From Candidatus Methylomirabilis lanthanidiphila (lineage in GTDB: Bacteria > Methylomirabilota > Methylomirabilia > Methylomirabilales > Methylomirabilaceae), in NCBI GenBank assembly GCA_902196205.1, contig CABIKM010000001.1:62001-126000 (forward strand): 64,000 nucleotides of DNA, in the 5' to 3' direction. The position numbers and the translations under genes are program-made. Positions 39,001-48,854 of the stretch are shown here, piece by piece. The first letter of the stretch is position 1. Each line of letters starts with the position of its first letter. Under the pieces are notes generated by a model that had not been told where the DNA came from, did no database searches, and saw nothing but the letters and a program-made list of their open reading frames with translations.

Positions 39001-39244
39001 CGGTGGCGAAGAGAGCGACACGCGAGATATCAGCACCACGGCGAGTCTCGCGATCGACGACATCGTGCATAAGCACCGCATCGTCAACTGGACGCGAAAC
39101 GCGGACGTCCAGAACCGCATGAAGGGCGCCATCGAGGACTACCTATTCGAGATCCAGGAGCAGCACGGTCTTGCGCTGACCTTTGAAGAGATCGACCGTG
39201 TGCTCGAAACGGTGATCGACATTGCCAGAGTTCGTTATGCCTGA
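36050..39244 (+). CDS. hsdR: Type I restriction endonuclease subunit R
   Basis: A 1064-residue HsdR. Residues about 140-170 hold the nuclease site: RRPDIVLF with PD at 151-152 and VVIECKR with E166 and K168. A superfamily 2 motor follows, with Walker A TQGSGKS (341-347), motif II DESH in FVLVDESHRGQYG, and later motifs FIGFTGTP and DKLLTGFDAP. The helical C-terminus is normal length. It translocates and cuts unmodified DNA with HsdM and HsdS. It ends eight bases inside the metallopeptidase gene. Confidence 0.95.
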   Translation: MDTPSFQEDLISQLPALELLQKLGYDYLTSDQTVSARGGRLANVVLDQVLAEQLRRQNIIRFKGREYPFSEGNILAAVQALKDVVDDGLLLTNEKVYDLLCLGKSLQQSIEGDSKSFQLDYIDWVHPENNVYHVTEEFVVERSGGQETRRPDIVLFVNGIPLVVIECKRPDLKDPIGQAISQHVRNQQRDQIPRLFFYAQLLLAVSKNEAKYATVGTPAKFWSGWKEDLSEEAEADLAEKVSVPLTESQVERIFASRESWVRERAAAYGSLERQVTAQDRTLYALCRRERLLTLVFRFVLFDAGEKKVARYQQYFCVNKILDRVRRTQRNGTRKGGVVWHTQGSGKSLTMVMLAESLALDRAIDDYKIILVTDRVDLDDQIYKTFHHCGTQPVQAKTGKHLAELLRDNKARIITTVIDKFELALGKAGVRDENPDIFVLVDESHRGQYGELHAKMKKALPNACFIGFTGTPVTKKDKNTIERFGGLIDTYTIEQAVEDKAVVPLLYEGRHVDQKVDSEAVDSWFERITASLSAEQKRDLKKKFSSSDQLNKAEQKVMRIAWDVSEHFRDNWQGTPYKAQLVAQDKATALLYKKFLDEFDMVTSEVLISGPDDREGEEDVHEESKGEVKAFWKAMMAKYGGEKEYNRQVISAFKHADAPEIIIVVDKLLTGFDAPRNTVLYLTRRLKGHALLQAIARVNRLFDGKDFGYIIDYRGVLQNLDEAFDLYGQLAEFDREGLDDLAQALTDVSAEVLKLPQRYSDLWDLFKTVRNRRDEEEYEQLLADEELRDLFYDRLSAFSRTLAVALSSVSFLDETPEEKVAKYKGDLQFFMQLRVSVRRRYAEVVDFKEYEPRIQKLIDQHVGTGQVEQVTDLVNIFDADAFAKEVDKLESAASKADTIAYRTKRTINDHMQEDPAFYRRFSELLEGAIRAFREQRLSDAEYLRKVSEIANRVRNRTGDDVPPALAQRGAAKAFFGVLQEVLAQGGGEESDTRDISTTASLAIDDIVHKHRIVNWTRNADVQNRMKGAIEDYLFEIQEQHGLALTFEEIDRVLETVIDIARVRYA

Positions 39245-39962
39245 GACTGCGAGACAGACAGTCGTCGTCGAGTATGGCAGCCATCGGATTTCTGTCCTGT
39301 TGAGATTCGAGGAGCGCAAGCGACTGTCGATCTCGGTACACCCCGACGGGTCGGTGACAGCTCTGGCGCCTGCTGACCGCCCGCCATCAGAGGTGCTGTC
39401 GCACCTGAAGCGAAGGCGGTCGTGGATCGCGAAGCAGCGTCGTCACTATGAGGTATATCAGCCGCTTCCGGAGGAGAAGCGGTTCATCTCGGGGGAGACG
39501 CACCTGTACTTGGGGCGGCACTACCGGCTGAGAGTGCGGTGTTCGCCCCATGCCGATGTGAGACTTATCGGCCGCTATTTGAATGTGTCTGTCCTGACGC
39601 CGGACAAGCCTGCCAACGTTCGTGCGGCACTCGACGGCTGGTACCGGACACGTGCCGAGCCGATCTACCGTGATCGGATGGAACGCTGCCTGGAGGAGGC
39701 GCCGAGCCTGCGACGACTCAATCCAGCGCTGAGGATAAGAGCGATGAAGCGGCGCTGGGGAAGCTGCTCGAGGGCAGGCACCATCACTCTCAGCACCGAA
39801 GCGATCAAGACGCCCTTGCACTGCATCGAGTACGTCATCATGCATGAACTCTGCCACCTGCGCATCCACGACCACGGTCCTGCGTTCTTTCGGCTACTCA
39901 GTCACGTTATGCCGGACTGGGAAAGGAGAAAGGCACGTCTCGACGCAGTGGTGTTGCGGTAA
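39237..39962 (+). CDS. DUF45 / YgjP-like zinc metallopeptidase
   Basis: A 241-residue protein with the WxxS region MKRRWGSCSRAGTITL and the zinc motif HELCH (203-207), with a further ligand probably in HDHGPAF. DUF45 (SprT/WLM-related) peptidases are repeatedly found as the last gene of type I restriction operons. Their substrate is unknown. It overlaps the end of hsdR, so it belongs to the same transcript and closes the operon. Confidence 0.88.
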   Translation: MPETARQTVVVEYGSHRISVLLRFEERKRLSISVHPDGSVTALAPADRPPSEVLSHLKRRRSWIAKQRRHYEVYQPLPEEKRFISGETHLYLGRHYRLRVRCSPHADVRLIGRYLNVSVLTPDKPANVRAALDGWYRTRAEPIYRDRMERCLEEAPSLRRLNPALRIRAMKRRWGSCSRAGTITLSTEAIKTPLHCIEYVIMHELCHLRIHDHGPAFFRLLSHVMPDWERRKARLDAVVLR

Positions 39963-39978
39963 CCGCCGATCTACTCAG

Positions 39979-40095
39979 ATGTGGGTTATGCGTATCTTCC
40001 GCATGCACGGCCAGCCGCCAGACAAGCAGGTGAAAGCGATGCAGACTGTATTGGAACAGGCTGCATTCTTGTCCGCGGAATGGGCGTTGGCATGA
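39979..40095 (+). pseudogene. C-terminal relic of a second HsdR (DUF3387 type)
   Basis: A 38-codon frame reads MRIFRMHGQPPDKQVKAMQT followed by VLEQAAFLSAEWA. This resembles the usual end of DUF3387-containing HsdR proteins (PPDKQ, TVLEQA, L, W). The hsdR just upstream belongs to the other C-terminal type, so this is probably the scar of an earlier or replaced type I system. Confidence 0.55.
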
Positions 40096-40163
40096 GAGGG
40101 ACATTTAACTAGTGGTCTGAAACTAGTCATAAAAGCGATAAAGAATCGAAGAGGGTACACTTG

Positions 40164-41294
40164 ATGATCCGCTTCCTCCATACAAGCGACTGGCAGTTGG
40201 GGATGACCCGCCATTTCCTTTCGGAGGGCGCGCAGGAAAGGTATAGCCAGGCGCGCTTTGACGCCATTCGTACCATGGGTCGCATCGCCAAGGAGGAGCA
40301 ATGCCGGTTCGTGCTGGTCTGCGGCGACGCGTTCGAATCGAACCAGGTGGATCGGAAGACGGTTGCGCGTGCTATGGAGGCGCTCAAAGAAGTTTCGGTT
40401 CCGGTATTCATCCTGCCGGGAAACCATGATCCGCTGAACGCGGCCTCCGTATATCGGTCGAGCACCTTTATTGAACGGAAGCCCGCGCACGTGCAGGTCG
40501 TTGAGAACGCCGCCCCCATCAGGGTCGCTGCGGAAGTAGAACTGGTGGGGGCGCCGTGGCTGTCCAAACGACCGGCCACCAATCCTCTTGAGGATGCGAT
40601 CAGCGCCCTCGGACCCGCCGACGGGGTGAGTCGTATCTGCCTGGCTCACGGAGCCGTCGATACGCTTACGCCTGACCGTGAATCCGCCGGCATCATTTCA
40701 GTCGCCATGCTTGAACAGGCCATTATCGAAGGCAAGATTCACTTCGCGGCGCTTGGGGATCGGCATTCCCTGACCAAGGTTGGTGACAGCGGCCGTATCT
40801 GGTATTCCGGAACACCTGAGTCCACGGATTTTCGGGAGACGCAATCGGGGTATATCCACATCGTGGAAATCGGAGATGGCACTGTGGCGAGCAAGGGCAT
40901 CCAGATCGGCCAGTGGCGTTTTATAGAGCGGGAGCGCGTCGACCTCAACACGGCCGATGATGTGGAAGCTTTGCGGAAGTCCCTGGAGGAGATTGAGAAC
41001 AAGGATCGCACGGTTGTCCGGCTGAGCCTTGTCGGCTCGCTTACCCTGACATTGAGCGGCGCTCTCCAGAATCACATCCTTGCCGCAAACGATGTCTTTG
41101 GTGCATTCGATGTGCGGGCTGACGATCTTCTCGTGCTACCGGACCATACGGATTTTGCCAATCTTGGATTCTCGGGTTTTGCGGACGGAACCGTGCAACG
41201 GCTCCGAAGCAAAATCTCGGAAGGTAGAGATGAAGGTACGGTGGCCCGCGAAGCCCTGATTCTCATGCTGAGGTTGGCAAGGGAAACCGTATGA
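40164..41294 (+). CDS. SbcD/Mre11-like DNA repair metallophosphoesterase
   Basis: A 376-residue protein starting at ATG after a TTG alternative. Calcineurin-like motifs are in order: LHTSDWQLG, VCGDAFES, LPGNHDP, LAHG and ALGDRHS, which place the two-metal site. The last motif is usually GHxH in SbcD; here it reads GDRH. It should be the nuclease partner of the SbcC-like ATPase encoded four bases into its stop. The SbcD/YhaO family acts on DNA ends. Its position at the edge of a defence operon suggests a defence role, by inference. Confidence 0.8.
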   Translation: MIRFLHTSDWQLGMTRHFLSEGAQERYSQARFDAIRTMGRIAKEEQCRFVLVCGDAFESNQVDRKTVARAMEALKEVSVPVFILPGNHDPLNAASVYRSSTFIERKPAHVQVVENAAPIRVAAEVELVGAPWLSKRPATNPLEDAISALGPADGVSRICLAHGAVDTLTPDRESAGIISVAMLEQAIIEGKIHFAALGDRHSLTKVGDSGRIWYSGTPESTDFRETQSGYIHIVEIGDGTVASKGIQIGQWRFIERERVDLNTADDVEALRKSLEEIENKDRTVVRLSLVGSLTLTLSGALQNHILAANDVFGAFDVRADDLLVLPDHTDFANLGFSGFADGTVQRLRSKISEGRDEGTVAREALILMLRLARETV

Positions 41295-43924
41295 AATTCA
41301 TTCGCCTTCGAGTCGCCAACTATCGTGGTGTGACGGCTGCCGAGGTGACATTTGGTCCTGCCGGCATTACCCTTGTGCAGGGCCCGAATGAAGCCGGGAA
41401 GACCAGCCTTGGTGAGGCCATTGGGCTTCTCTTCGATTACCTGGATTCGAGCAAACATCGGAATATCGAGGCGATCAAGCCGGTCCATCGGGACGAAGGG
41501 CCTGAGATAGAACTGCAAGCTGAAAGCGGTCCCTATGCCTTTACCTACTTCAAGCGGTTCCTGAAGAAGCCGGAAACTACACTCACCGTCACCAGGCCCA
41601 AGTCAGAGAACCGCACGGGACGCGAGGCGCACGAGCGTGCCGAGGCTATCCTCCGGGAGACTCTCGATATTGACTTATGGAAGGCGCTGATCATCCAACA
41701 GGGCGACGCCATCCACCAACCAAATCTGACTAAGCAAGCCTCTCTTTCGCGCGCTCTTGACAAGGCGGCTGGCGGTCGACCCGCCGATCCTCGGGAAGAA
41801 GGTCTGTTCGACGCGGTGCTGGAGGAATACCTTCGTTACTACACTGAACGCGGCACGGAACGTAAGGACCTCGCAGAGGCCCGCAAGGCGCTGACAGACG
41901 CCTACGCGGAGGTCGCCCGTATCCAAAAGGCTATCCGTGACCTCGACCATGACATCGAACGCGCCGCCTCGCTCCAACGGGAACTGGGGCAAATCAAGAA
42001 GCAGGAAGAGGAGCTGACGAAAGAGCGGGCCGCTCATACAGCTTCTCTGGAGGAAATTGGCATTTTGGAGAACGCACTCTCGGAGGCGCGGCTCAAGTTG
42101 AAGTCTGCGCAGCAATCCGAGCAGATCGCCCATCGAGATAAGGAAGCACGCCAAGGGCTCATTGGCGCGGCTGACAAAGCGGCCAAAGCGCATGCAGACA
42201 TTGAAGAATCCGGCGTGATGTCACTGGCGGCATTGAATCAGGCCGAGTCTAAGCTCAAGGATGCCCAGACAGCTTTCGATGAGAGTGACCGGAAGAGAAA
42301 AGGGGCGGATGCCCTTGCCGTTCTCCGGCGTGCCGATTTCGATTACTACAACAACAGATTGCATTTCGAGCAGCTCCGGGAACGAAAGAGCCGTATTGAC
42401 CACGCCAGAAAGAACGCAGCCCAAGCGGAAGAGATTCTGGCTCGAAATTCAGTGGATTCCCGCGCATTGAAGTCAATCCAGGACGCCGAACGTGGGTTAT
42501 TGACCGCCAACGCCCAGTTGCAGACTGGGGCGCCAAGCGTGCTCCTTCGTGGACTGGCCGATTGCCATCTGTCGGTTGACGATGCCGAGGTCAGCCTCAG
42601 CAAGGGAGAAGTTCGAACGATATCTGTTGCGGACACATCGCGATTGAGCATACCCGGCGTGTTGGACATAGAGATTACCGCGGGCGCCAGTGCTGAAGGT
42701 CTGACAAGAAAGGTCGAAGCGGCACGTCGAGCATTGGGCGACGCCTGCGCTAAAGCGGGTGTCTCCACCCCTGATGACGCGCGGAAGGCGTGTGATGACC
42801 GTCGCGAGGCAATGCGGCATGTGGAATCCAAAGCGCAGGCGGAGAAGGAGAACCTGCGCGATTTGACCTATGAGGAGCTGGATCGAAGGCTGCGCGGTCT
42901 GGAGCAGTCAGTTCCTGAGTATCTTGCCAGGCGTGTGGCCGAACCTCCGATGTGTCCTGACTTGGAATCGGCGAAAAAGGAACGGGCAAGAGCCGAGGCA
43001 TTACACCACGAAACAGTCAGTCAATGGGAGTCAGATCGCGAACAACTGGATGCCGCCCGAAGCGTTCGGGATGTGTGGAACACCAAGCACCAGGAATCGC
43101 GGGTCCAACTCGACCTCCTGGCGAAAGATCTCAAGAATGCATGCGACAACCTTGAACGCGCGCGACAGAGCGTTACCGACGATGCATTGGAGACATCTCT
43201 GACAAATGCGGTCCAGGCCGTCGCGTCAGAAGAGGCCGGCGTTCGAGCCGCCGAGACATCTCTTAAGGCAAAGAACCCCGATAAGGTGAAAGCACTGGCC
43301 GAGACAGCTAAAGGCTCTCTGCACACAGCGCAGAATCGCCGGAATGCCGCTCACACGGAACTGACCGAGGTTCAGACACGGTTGAAAATCCACGGCGAGG
43401 AAGGGCTGCACGAGAAGCTGCACGGGGCTCAGACTCGTCTGGACCACCTTGCGGCAGACCATGCATCCCTGTTGCGGCGCGCATCTTCGGCGAAATGTCT
43501 CTTTGAGACCATGCGAGAAGAGCGAGACAAGGCTCGACGCGCGTATGTTGCCCCGCTGAAAGAAAAAATCGAACATCTGGGACGTCTGGTCTTCGATGAT
43601 TCTTTCCAGGTGGACATCAGCGAGGACTTACTGATTGTCAGTCGAACGATGAACGACATTACGGTGCCGTTTGACTGCCTGAGCGGTGGCACGCGGGAGC
43701 AGCTCTCCCTGATCTTCCGTTCTGCCTGCTCTATGATCGTTGCCAAGGATGGCGGAGCGCCACTTATCCTGGATGATACCTTGGGCTATACCGACCCGGG
43801 ACGATTGCGTCTCATGGGTGCTGTGCTCGCCAAGGCAGCCAAGGAGTGCCAGATCGTTATTTTCACCTGTGTTCCAGACCGTTATGGCAATGTCGGAGAG
43901 GCTACTGTTGTCGCTTTAACCTGA
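41291..43924 (+). CDS. SbcC/Rad50-like SMC ATPase (YhaN-like)
   Basis: An 877-residue protein, shorter than SbcC (about 1050). Walker A is GPNEAGKTS (31-39), the signature LSGGTREQ begins at 797, and Walker B is PLILDD with DD where most have DE. Two long coiled-coil arms (about 180-270 and 540-720) flank a central non-coiled region of about 70-100 residues. No CxxC zinc hook was found. YhaN-type proteins show this layout. The start overlaps the nuclease gene by ATGA, so the two are a unit. Confidence 0.82.
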   Translation: MKFIRLRVANYRGVTAAEVTFGPAGITLVQGPNEAGKTSLGEAIGLLFDYLDSSKHRNIEAIKPVHRDEGPEIELQAESGPYAFTYFKRFLKKPETTLTVTRPKSENRTGREAHERAEAILRETLDIDLWKALIIQQGDAIHQPNLTKQASLSRALDKAAGGRPADPREEGLFDAVLEEYLRYYTERGTERKDLAEARKALTDAYAEVARIQKAIRDLDHDIERAASLQRELGQIKKQEEELTKERAAHTASLEEIGILENALSEARLKLKSAQQSEQIAHRDKEARQGLIGAADKAAKAHADIEESGVMSLAALNQAESKLKDAQTAFDESDRKRKGADALAVLRRADFDYYNNRLHFEQLRERKSRIDHARKNAAQAEEILARNSVDSRALKSIQDAERGLLTANAQLQTGAPSVLLRGLADCHLSVDDAEVSLSKGEVRTISVADTSRLSIPGVLDIEITAGASAEGLTRKVEAARRALGDACAKAGVSTPDDARKACDDRREAMRHVESKAQAEKENLRDLTYEELDRRLRGLEQSVPEYLARRVAEPPMCPDLESAKKERARAEALHHETVSQWESDREQLDAARSVRDVWNTKHQESRVQLDLLAKDLKNACDNLERARQSVTDDALETSLTNAVQAVASEEAGVRAAETSLKAKNPDKVKALAETAKGSLHTAQNRRNAAHTELTEVQTRLKIHGEEGLHEKLHGAQTRLDHLAADHASLLRRASSAKCLFETMREERDKARRAYVAPLKEKIEHLGRLVFDDSFQVDISEDLLIVSRTMNDITVPFDCLSGGTREQLSLIFRSACSMIVAKDGGAPLILDDTLGYTDPGRLRLMGAVLAKAAKECQIVIFTCVPDRYGNVGEATVVALT

Positions 43925-43960
43925 CATGAGCAGGTGCAGGTGCGCAAGGACCTGCCGCCG

Positions 43961-44248
43961 TCAATACCTGATCCCGAAGCCCGACTCACCCTTAGGTTCC
44001 CCCCAGACCATCTCAACACCGTTCACCCGCGCAGCCGGCGGCCCTTTATGACACCAGGCGATCATCGCCTCCACGGCCGGCTGCTCGCCCTCGAACACCG
44101 CCTCGACCCGGCCATCCGGCGTGTTCCGCACCCACCCAGCAACGCCGCCGGCTGCCGCCTCATCAACCGTGTAGGCGCGGAAACAGACCCCCTGGACCCG
44201 TCCTGAGATCAAGACATGCGCCCTGACGTGTTTCTGCTCTACCATCAT
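43961..44248 (-). CDS. acyP: Acylphosphatase
   Basis: A 95-residue protein with the family signature [18 protein letters not shown], in which the arginine and following asparagine form the active site, and [17 protein letters not shown]. It hydrolyses acyl phosphates such as acetyl phosphate and 1,3-bisphosphoglycerate. The start follows the squalene synthase-like stop by seven bases, so they are probably co-transcribed, without a known functional link. Confidence 0.9.
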   Translation of the reverse strand: MMVEQKHVRAHVLISGRVQGVCFRAYTVDEAAAGGVAGWVRNTPDGRVEAVFEGEQPAVEAMIAWCHKGPPAARVNGVEMVWGEPKGESGFGIRY

Positions 44249-44255
44249 CCTGTCC

Positions 44256-45285
44256 CTATTTGGAAACCAGCACGTCTTGCCACAAGCGCCGGTAGTAGCG
44301 GTTCAGGGCCGCATCGGAACCGATCAGCAAGACGGAGCGCGCCATGATGCCATAGACGGCCCGCGCGGGACCTTGATCACCACGCTCGGATCCAGCAGGT
44401 TGGGCGATCGCGCGAGCAGCGCCAACGTCTTAAGGCCGATGAATAGGGGTAAGGTGCAGGCCAGGCGCATTCGGACTTCACGCCGTGGAATCGCCAGGGT
44501 ATAGGCCCAGCCCTCCTGGTAATGCTCGAGGGTCAGTGCGAGGAGGGAGTGCAGCAACGGCTTGACCGTGACAATCGCTGACGGGTTGAGCAGATCAGCG
44601 GGCTGAAGGCTCAGCGCGTCCAGCTCCTGCCGAGGGAGGTAACAGCGGCCTATGCGAAGGTCCTTTGAGAGGTCGCGCAGGATGTTGGTCATCTGCAGCC
44701 CCTTCCCGAACCGGACGCCGCGCCGCCTCATCGCCTCCCGATCCCATCCGGCGATGGAAGGGCGATGCGCCAGGTGGATATCGGTCCAAAACTCCCCCAC
44801 GCACCCGGCCACATAGTAGGTATAGCGGTCCAGGTCGGCTCGCGTCTCAAGGGCGACGAGGCGCCCCTCATCCTCACCGGGGAAGGTGACGAGATCCATG
44901 ACCATCCCCTCGGTCAGGGTCAGGACGACATCACGAATCATCGCCTGATCGGATGGACTGAGGGAACGAAGGACAGCAAACCCCTCCTCGAGGCGGGTGA
45001 GTAGCTCCCGCTCGGCCGCAATCTGCTGTCGTTCCACCAGCGCCTCTTTGATCGCCGGAAGTCGTTCGGCTCGTCCTTCCCTGATTGCGTCCCGGAAGAG
45101 CTCGAGGTACTTCAGGCGGTCGGTACGGCTGATGAGCGCGGTGTCGGCAATGGTGTCTGCCGCCCGGGCAAGCAGATACGCGAGACCGATCGGTCGCCGC
45201 AGATCGCATGGAACTGCCCTCAGGGTCAAATAGAATGAGCGGCTGACTTCTTGAGGAGTGGGCCGAGCAGGGCTTGATTGTTCAT
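44256..45285 (-). pseudogene. Squalene/phytoene synthase-like gene with two apparent frameshifts
   Basis: The central frame (44324-45229) is a normal squalene/phytoene synthase body: GLAYLLARAADTIADT, the first Asp-rich motif, and GLQMTNILRDLSKDLR, the second. At the 5' end a proper start (MNNQALLGPLLKKSAA) lies in another frame, changing near 45235 to SFYLTLRAVP. At the 3' end the frame changes near 44350, from VVIKVPR to AVYGIMARSVLLIG and on to a natural stop. Two one-base slips would restore one protein of about 340 residues. Products would be squalene, phytoene or hopanoid precursors. The call pseudogene is provisional: sequencing indels are equally possible. Confidence 0.7.
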
Positions 45286-45325
45286 CGCGGCGGGCGGTTC
45301 GGCCAGGGTTACCACGGGCGGGGAG

Positions 45326-45634
45326 TCAATCCAGGTCGATATCCCGGGTGGGCCGGATGACCGGTTCGTCTTTCGCCTTCTTGAGCAGCTCCTTGAATTT
45401 CCGCTCCAGGAGCTTCCCCTTTTCTTTCTCCGCTTCCATCGACTCCTTGAAGTGCGCCTCGCGCCGACCCGCCTCACCCTTCAGCTCATCGACGGCGGCC
45501 TTCAGATCCGTGACTACCTCCACCTTCGGCGGCAGCTCGTAATGCAACACTGCGCCAAGCTCGGGGTCAACAGTGAGCCTCGCCTGGCAACATGGGCAGG
45601 CCACTTCGATGGTAGGCTTGGACTCTTCGCTCAT
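45326..45634 (-). CDS. Small protein with CPCC motif and charged helix
   Basis: A 102-residue protein. The N-terminus has a zinc-ribbon-like ACPCCQARLTVDPELGAV, and residues about 40-90 are a highly charged helix or coiled coil. Similar short proteins are common as hypotheticals. Function is unknown. It lies about 40 bases upstream of the squalene synthase-like gene on the same strand. Confidence 0.65.
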   Translation of the reverse strand: MSEESKPTIEVACPCCQARLTVDPELGAVLHYELPPKVEVVTDLKAAVDELKGEAGRREAHFKESMEAEKEKGKLLERKFKELLKKAKDEPVIRPTRDIDLD

Positions 45635-45734
45635 ACGTCGCTCCCAGGCAGATGCTAACGGTTAGTTTATTCAGGTGTCAAGGGCGAAATGGAGTAGGGT
45701 ATGCACGCAGGACGACCGAGGGTGAGGCTCCGAG

Positions 45735-46751
45735 CTACAGCCGGCGGCCGACGGCGAGGGCGATAGGGCGCAGCTCGTCCATGAGCTGCTGGAACTTGGT
45801 GAGCTTAAGCGACTGCAGCCCGTCCGACTGAGCTGTTTCTGGCGTCGGATGGACCTCGATGAGGAGGCCGTCGGCGCCGCAGGCGACTGATGCCTTGGCC
45901 ATCGGCGCCACATAGTCCCAGTGGCCCGTACCGTGGCTGGGATCGACAATCACCGGCAGGTGGGTCAGCTTGTTGAGGACGGGAACCGCGCTCAGATCCA
46001 GGGTAAAGCGGGTACTGGTTTCGAAGGTTCGAATCCCGCGCTCGCAGAGGGCGACGTTGTAGTTGCCCTCGGACAGGATGTACTCGGCCGCCATCAGGAA
46101 CTCCTTGATGGTGGTCGCCATCCCCCGTTTAAGCAGGACCGGCTTGCCGACCTCGCCGGCTCGCTTCAGGAGTGCGAAGTTCTGGACGTTGCGGGCGCCG
46201 ATCTGCAGGATGTCGGCATACGCCGCCACCAGTTCCACGTCCATGGGGTTGACGACCTCGGTGATAATCTTCAGGCCGGTGGCCGCCCGCGCGGCATCGA
46301 GGAACTTGAGCCCCTCCTCGGCCAGGCCTTGAAAGGCGTAGGGCGAGGTGCGCGGCTTAAAGGCCCCGCCCCTGAGGACCGTAGCCCCGGCCGCTTTGAC
46401 CGCCTGGGCGGTCTGCAGCATCTGTGCCTCGCTCTCTACCGAGCAGGGACCGGCCATGACCACGACCGCCGGTCCGCCGATCTCCAGATCGCCTACCCGG
46501 ACGATACTCTTGCCGCCCTTGACCTCACGGCTCGCCAGCTTGAACGGCTGCAGGATCGGGACGACGGTATCTACCCCCGGCATCACCTCCAGCGACTGCA
46601 GGCGGTCCTTGCCCCGCTCATCCCCTACAGCCCCGATGACGGTCCGCTGCGCCCCCTCAATGATATGGGCCTGGTAGCCGAGTTCCTCGATCCGCCGAAT
46701 GACCTCCCGGATCTGGCTCTCGGAGGCGCCGGTCTTCATCACGATAATCAT
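45735..46751 (-). CDS. aroF: 3-deoxy-7-phosphoheptulonate (DAHP) synthase, type I beta
   Basis: A 338-residue enzyme starting at [14 protein letters not shown]. Residues 1-70 are the ferredoxin-like regulatory domain and the rest a TIM barrel with [30 protein letters not shown] and DPSHGTGH. It joins PEP and erythrose 4-phosphate in the first step of aromatic amino acid synthesis in the cytoplasm. It follows atpC by seven bases on the same strand, an odd metabolic neighbour for ATP synthase. Confidence 0.93.
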   Translation of the reverse strand: MIIVMKTGASESQIREVIRRIEELGYQAHIIEGAQRTVIGAVGDERGKDRLQSLEVMPGVDTVVPILQPFKLASREVKGGKSIVRVGDLEIGGPAVVVMAGPCSVESEAQMLQTAQAVKAAGATVLRGGAFKPRTSPYAFQGLAEEGLKFLDAARAATGLKIITEVVNPMDVELVAAYADILQIGARNVQNFALLKRAGEVGKPVLLKRGMATTIKEFLMAAEYILSEGNYNVALCERGIRTFETSTRFTLDLSAVPVLNKLTHLPVIVDPSHGTGHWDYVAPMAKASVACGADGLLIEVHPTPETAQSDGLQSLKLTKFQQLMDELRPIALAVGRRL

Positions 46752-46758
46752 GCCGGCC

Positions 46759-47190
46759 TCATTCCGATGGTCGCCCCTTGGCGGCGACCGCCATCCTGGC
46801 AAGCGCCCGTTCGAGAGCGGCCTGGGCCCTGGCGTGATCGATGGCTTCATCCCCGAATTGGCGCAGCCGCTCCTCGGCGCGCACCCTCGCCTGTTCGGCC
46901 CTGGCTAGATCGATCTCCTCCGGTCGCTCCGCCGACTCCACCAGAACGATCACCTTGTCGGGGCGAACCTCCGCGTACCCCCAGTTGACGGCCAGAAACC
47001 GCTCTTTCCGCCCTCGGGTGTAGGACAGCTCGCCGATCTTCAGCGTCGTCATAAAGGGGGTGTGGCCGGGCCAGACGCCGAAATACCCCTCCTGGCCGGG
47101 GGCCATCAGCTCTTCGACCTCTTCACTGATGATCAGCCGCTGAGGCGTCACCACCTCAAGCATGAACGTTTGATTGTGTTGCTCTGCCAT
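46759..47190 (-). CDS. atpC: F-type ATP synthase epsilon subunit
   Basis: A 143-residue protein. The beta-sandwich opens [20 protein letters not shown] and [17 protein letters not shown], and the C-terminal two helices ([19 protein letters not shown]) form the inhibitory domain. Part of the rotor stalk of F1. It is last of the ATP synthase genes. Confidence 0.95.
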   Translation of the reverse strand: MAEQHNQTFMLEVVTPQRLIISEEVEELMAPGQEGYFGVWPGHTPFMTTLKIGELSYTRGRKERFLAVNWGYAEVRPDKVIVLVESAERPEEIDLARAEQARVRAEERLRQFGDEAIDHARAQAALERALARMAVAAKGRPSE

Positions 47191-47280
47191 GGCTTCCCCA
47201 GAAAACGTCTATTGAGTCCCTTGCGTCTTGCGTCTCAGGGCCTATGGGGCTATGCCCTTCCGGCACCTTACGACAGAGGC

Positions 47281-48850
<1,570 letters not shown>

Positions 48851-48854
48851 GCCT

